Source: Pagrus major (Eukaryota; Chordata; Actinopteri; Spariformes; Sparidae). Taken from it: a DNA stretch of 64,000 nt. The notes under the pieces are model-generated. The model saw only the letters and a list, made by a program, of their open reading frames with translations, was not told the DNA's origin and did no database searches. A program made the translations under genes and the position numbers. Shown here one piece after another: positions 61,443 to 64,000 of the stretch (positions within the stretch are counted from its first letter, which is position 1; every line of letters starts with the position of its first letter). The stretch lies in the NCBI RefSeq assembly GCF_040436345.1, contig NC_133216.1, forward strand, positions 13,720,110-13,784,109, read 5' to 3'.

Positions 61443-64000
61443 CTGGAGGGAGGGGGGCAGGGAGACAGAGAACAATATAGTTAATGGCTACAGATATTTA
61501 TCTACAATATTAAACAATTACCTGGGCGGACATCTTAGGAACTAGAAACAATGACAAGTTTAGAGAAGAGAGGCGGTGAGAGTCAAGAGTCGTGTATGAG
61601 TGAATGCGTATATACAAGTGTGTGTGTGGACATAATGTAAACTCTGCTAGAAAGACAGGGGCCCAGTCAGTCAGTCATTGAGCTGTGATGAACTGTGAGA
61701 CACTGAAGTAGCGCTCGGCCCTGCCAAGTCCAGCACTCGCGCTCGTAAACATACACTCTGCTATCCTCATCTATTACATACACGGGGGGCAGGGGTATGG
61801 GGAGGAAAAGGGAGGGTTTATATACGAGCCCCCAAACTGAAGCCAAAAGCTGATTAACAAGACCTCTCCCTTTTTTTTATAAGAAAAGGATTGAGAAGGT
61901 AGGGCTCTGGGGGGGCTTACAGACAAAAAGTAATAGAAAATCCGCTGTGCTGATGACTGTCGGGGATGGCGAAAGACACCACTGTGCGCCATGCGGCCCT
62001 TAACAGTTTCTGAGACAAGGATACCTCTCTCATCTTTCCCCGTTTCCCTCAGGTATCCCTTTTCTCGATTGAAAGCCTTTATTTTTTCTCCTTTTCCAGT
62101 ATTTTGTCCTTCCCTGACATCTGCCTTTCCACACTCCTGTCCCTCAAGTCTTCAGTGGAGTATCACAATAAAATAAAAAACTTTGATTCAAGCAGTTAAA
62201 AGTTTTCCGAGATGTTATTTTCCAGGACGATCACTCATAAGGCCGGGCAGTAACACAGTAAGTCACACTAAATAAGTGTCTATTCTCTGTTATTGGTTGT
62301 CAGCTGTGCACACCTGGAGGAAGAAAAGTGCTAATGTTAGCCTAGCTCTGCCTTCCATGGAGAGACAGAGTTTGGAGAAAAGGCCTCAGTGTGTTTGCTG
62401 CCTCACACACATGAAGCTGCGGGAAGTGAGGTGTGGCGTGAGGTAGCGGTCGGCAGGCTGCAGGTTACGGGATCTCTCTCCCTCTCCTGGTCTCAAAGAC
62501 ACACAGCTCAGCTGGTTTTGGTCAGCACCCTCCCAGCCGTTAATGTCATATCAGGACCCGAAATAGTTTGAGAAAAAATAAGACCTGTTCAGCCATGTGG
62601 ACAAGAGATAGGTTGTGAAACTTAAATTAATTGCCTTTTAACTTCTTTCCCCTCCCTTCTCCCTTTGATTTATGCAGCTCCACGCTTCCTTACTTATACA
62701 TCCTGTAACAGGAATTAGCCTCTCTTTATATACATACATTCTTTATGTATAGATTTTTTCAAACCTGAGTCTATCCATGTGCTCATTCACGTGCCGCATG
62801 ATCTCCACAGCCAGGCAGCCTGGCCCAGCGTTTACAACAATGAGAGATCTCATCCATTCTTCAGCTAACATCTTGAGATGGCCCGCTCTGTGTTAAAGCA
62901 CCCCAGGGGGAAAAGGAGAGGGGAGGGATGGAGGAGAGAGGGATGGATGGATGGAGGGTCAGAGATGCAGCTGAATGTATACACCAGACTGTAATGAAGC
63001 AGGACATATGATATCGGCCCGAGGAGCGCTGCTGGATCCATGCTTACCTAATGCTTTTAACACATTGAGCCATTTGACTCCTTCTAGAGCCAGCCGGCAA
63101 GCCAGCAAGTGAGAATGTGTGTGTGGGAAGGAGGGGTTGTCTTTGTGTGTGTGCAGTACTTTTGCGCATACGTGTCAGTGTGTATGTGGTTTTCACCATG
63201 TGTGAGTGAGAGAAACGACAGACGAGATGAAGAAAGTGTAAATACAGAAATTGCGAGATTGGAAGAAAATAAAGATAACACCACAACAGAGTGATTCATG
63301 AGTGTGTAGACAAGGAGAAATAAATGTGGGTCATTTTTTTCCCTCCTCTTATGAGTGTCCAATGTCTGTTTTGAAGGTGTGTGTGCATGTGTGTAAAAGA
63401 GGTGAAAATCCTCAGGCTTGTCAGAGTTGTCAGCCAGTTTCTGACTATGGGACACAGGGGGATTCCTATAGCTGTCCTGAGATGGACAGACTGGGCCAGC
63501 AGAGAAGAAACCTGGGACATGAATAACCTTTTCTGGACCAAAATATCTGCATGTCACCCTGCTTGATCTGCCTTTCTTTCATTTATTCACTCTTTTCTTA
63601 CGGGTGAAGAGTTTAGATGTTCTGACAGATGGCTGTCTGACAAGAAACTGATCAGGAAGTTCTTTAACAAAAATAAGAATTTAAGACAAATTGACATTCC
63701 ACACTATGATGGATTGCATTACAGCAATCATCTTGTAGGCACATGACAGGCACAGTTTAGTTTTGTTACATTTGTATGATTATTTTCATTATTGGTAAAT
63801 CTGCCAATTATTTTCAAGATTACTCAATTAATTGTTTAGTCTATAAAATGTCAAAAAAATGTCGTCATAATTTCCCTGGATTCCAAAGTGACATCTTTAA
63901 ACTTCTTCTTTTGTCTTTTGTTCACCGTTTTCAGATTCGTCATCTAGTAAATGAAGAGTCTTTGGGTTTTGGACTGGTGGTTGTAAAAAAGCAGCAATTT
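61443..64000. other. ift80 intron running off the right edge
   Basis: I searched the minus strand for the preceding ift80 exons (WD40 repeats before WSYALEKP) and found none, so this intron continues past the window. There is a (GATG)n patch at about 62940-62957. From about 63770 to the edge lies a copy of the dispersed repeat also seen at 15110 and 45640. Confidence 0.45.

Overview
The window is nuclear DNA of a bony fish (teleost). The genes have introns with GT-AG borders and AATAAA poly(A) signals. Introns and intergenic DNA are full of teleost-type repeats: TTAA- and TTTAAA-bounded miniature elements, hAT elements with 8-bp target duplications, a tRNA-derived SINE, and CA/GT and ATCT microsatellites. 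The gene content matches the vertebrate block schip1 - il12a - C3orf80 - ift80 (human 3q25). Nothing bacterial, phage or CRISPR-like was seen.

Layout. (1) 1-980: terminal coding exon and 3' UTR of schip1 (+). (2) 6.0-9.9 kb: complete seven-exon il12a (+), encoding the IL-12/IL-35 p35 subunit (206 aa). It has a kappaB-like site, a TATA box and an AU-rich 3' UTR. (3) 12.0-29.6 kb: complete 17-exon gene on the minus strand, convergent with il12a. The exons were assembled by eye; all phases join and give 528 aa. The product has an acidic disordered N-terminus, a FIIND domain (ZU5+UPA, the autoproteolytic module of NLRP1, CARD8 and PIDD1), a basic linker and a death domain. This CARD8-like layout with a death domain in place of CARD is the most interesting item here. 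(4) 29.6-43.5 kb: gene-poor DNA with MITEs, a non-autonomous hAT element and a SINE. (5) 43.57-44.24 kb: single-exon C3orf80 homologue (+), a one-pass membrane protein. (6) 49.4-61.4 kb: the last 12 exons (518 codons) of ift80 (-), a subunit of intraflagellar transport complex B; its 5' exons lie beyond the right edge.

The FIIND-death-domain gene sits inside an otherwise conserved block, immediately next to an immune cytokine gene. From domain logic it is likely an innate immune or cell-death signalling protein. This is inference from sequence: no database search was possible, and gene names rest on recognised protein motifs plus synteny.
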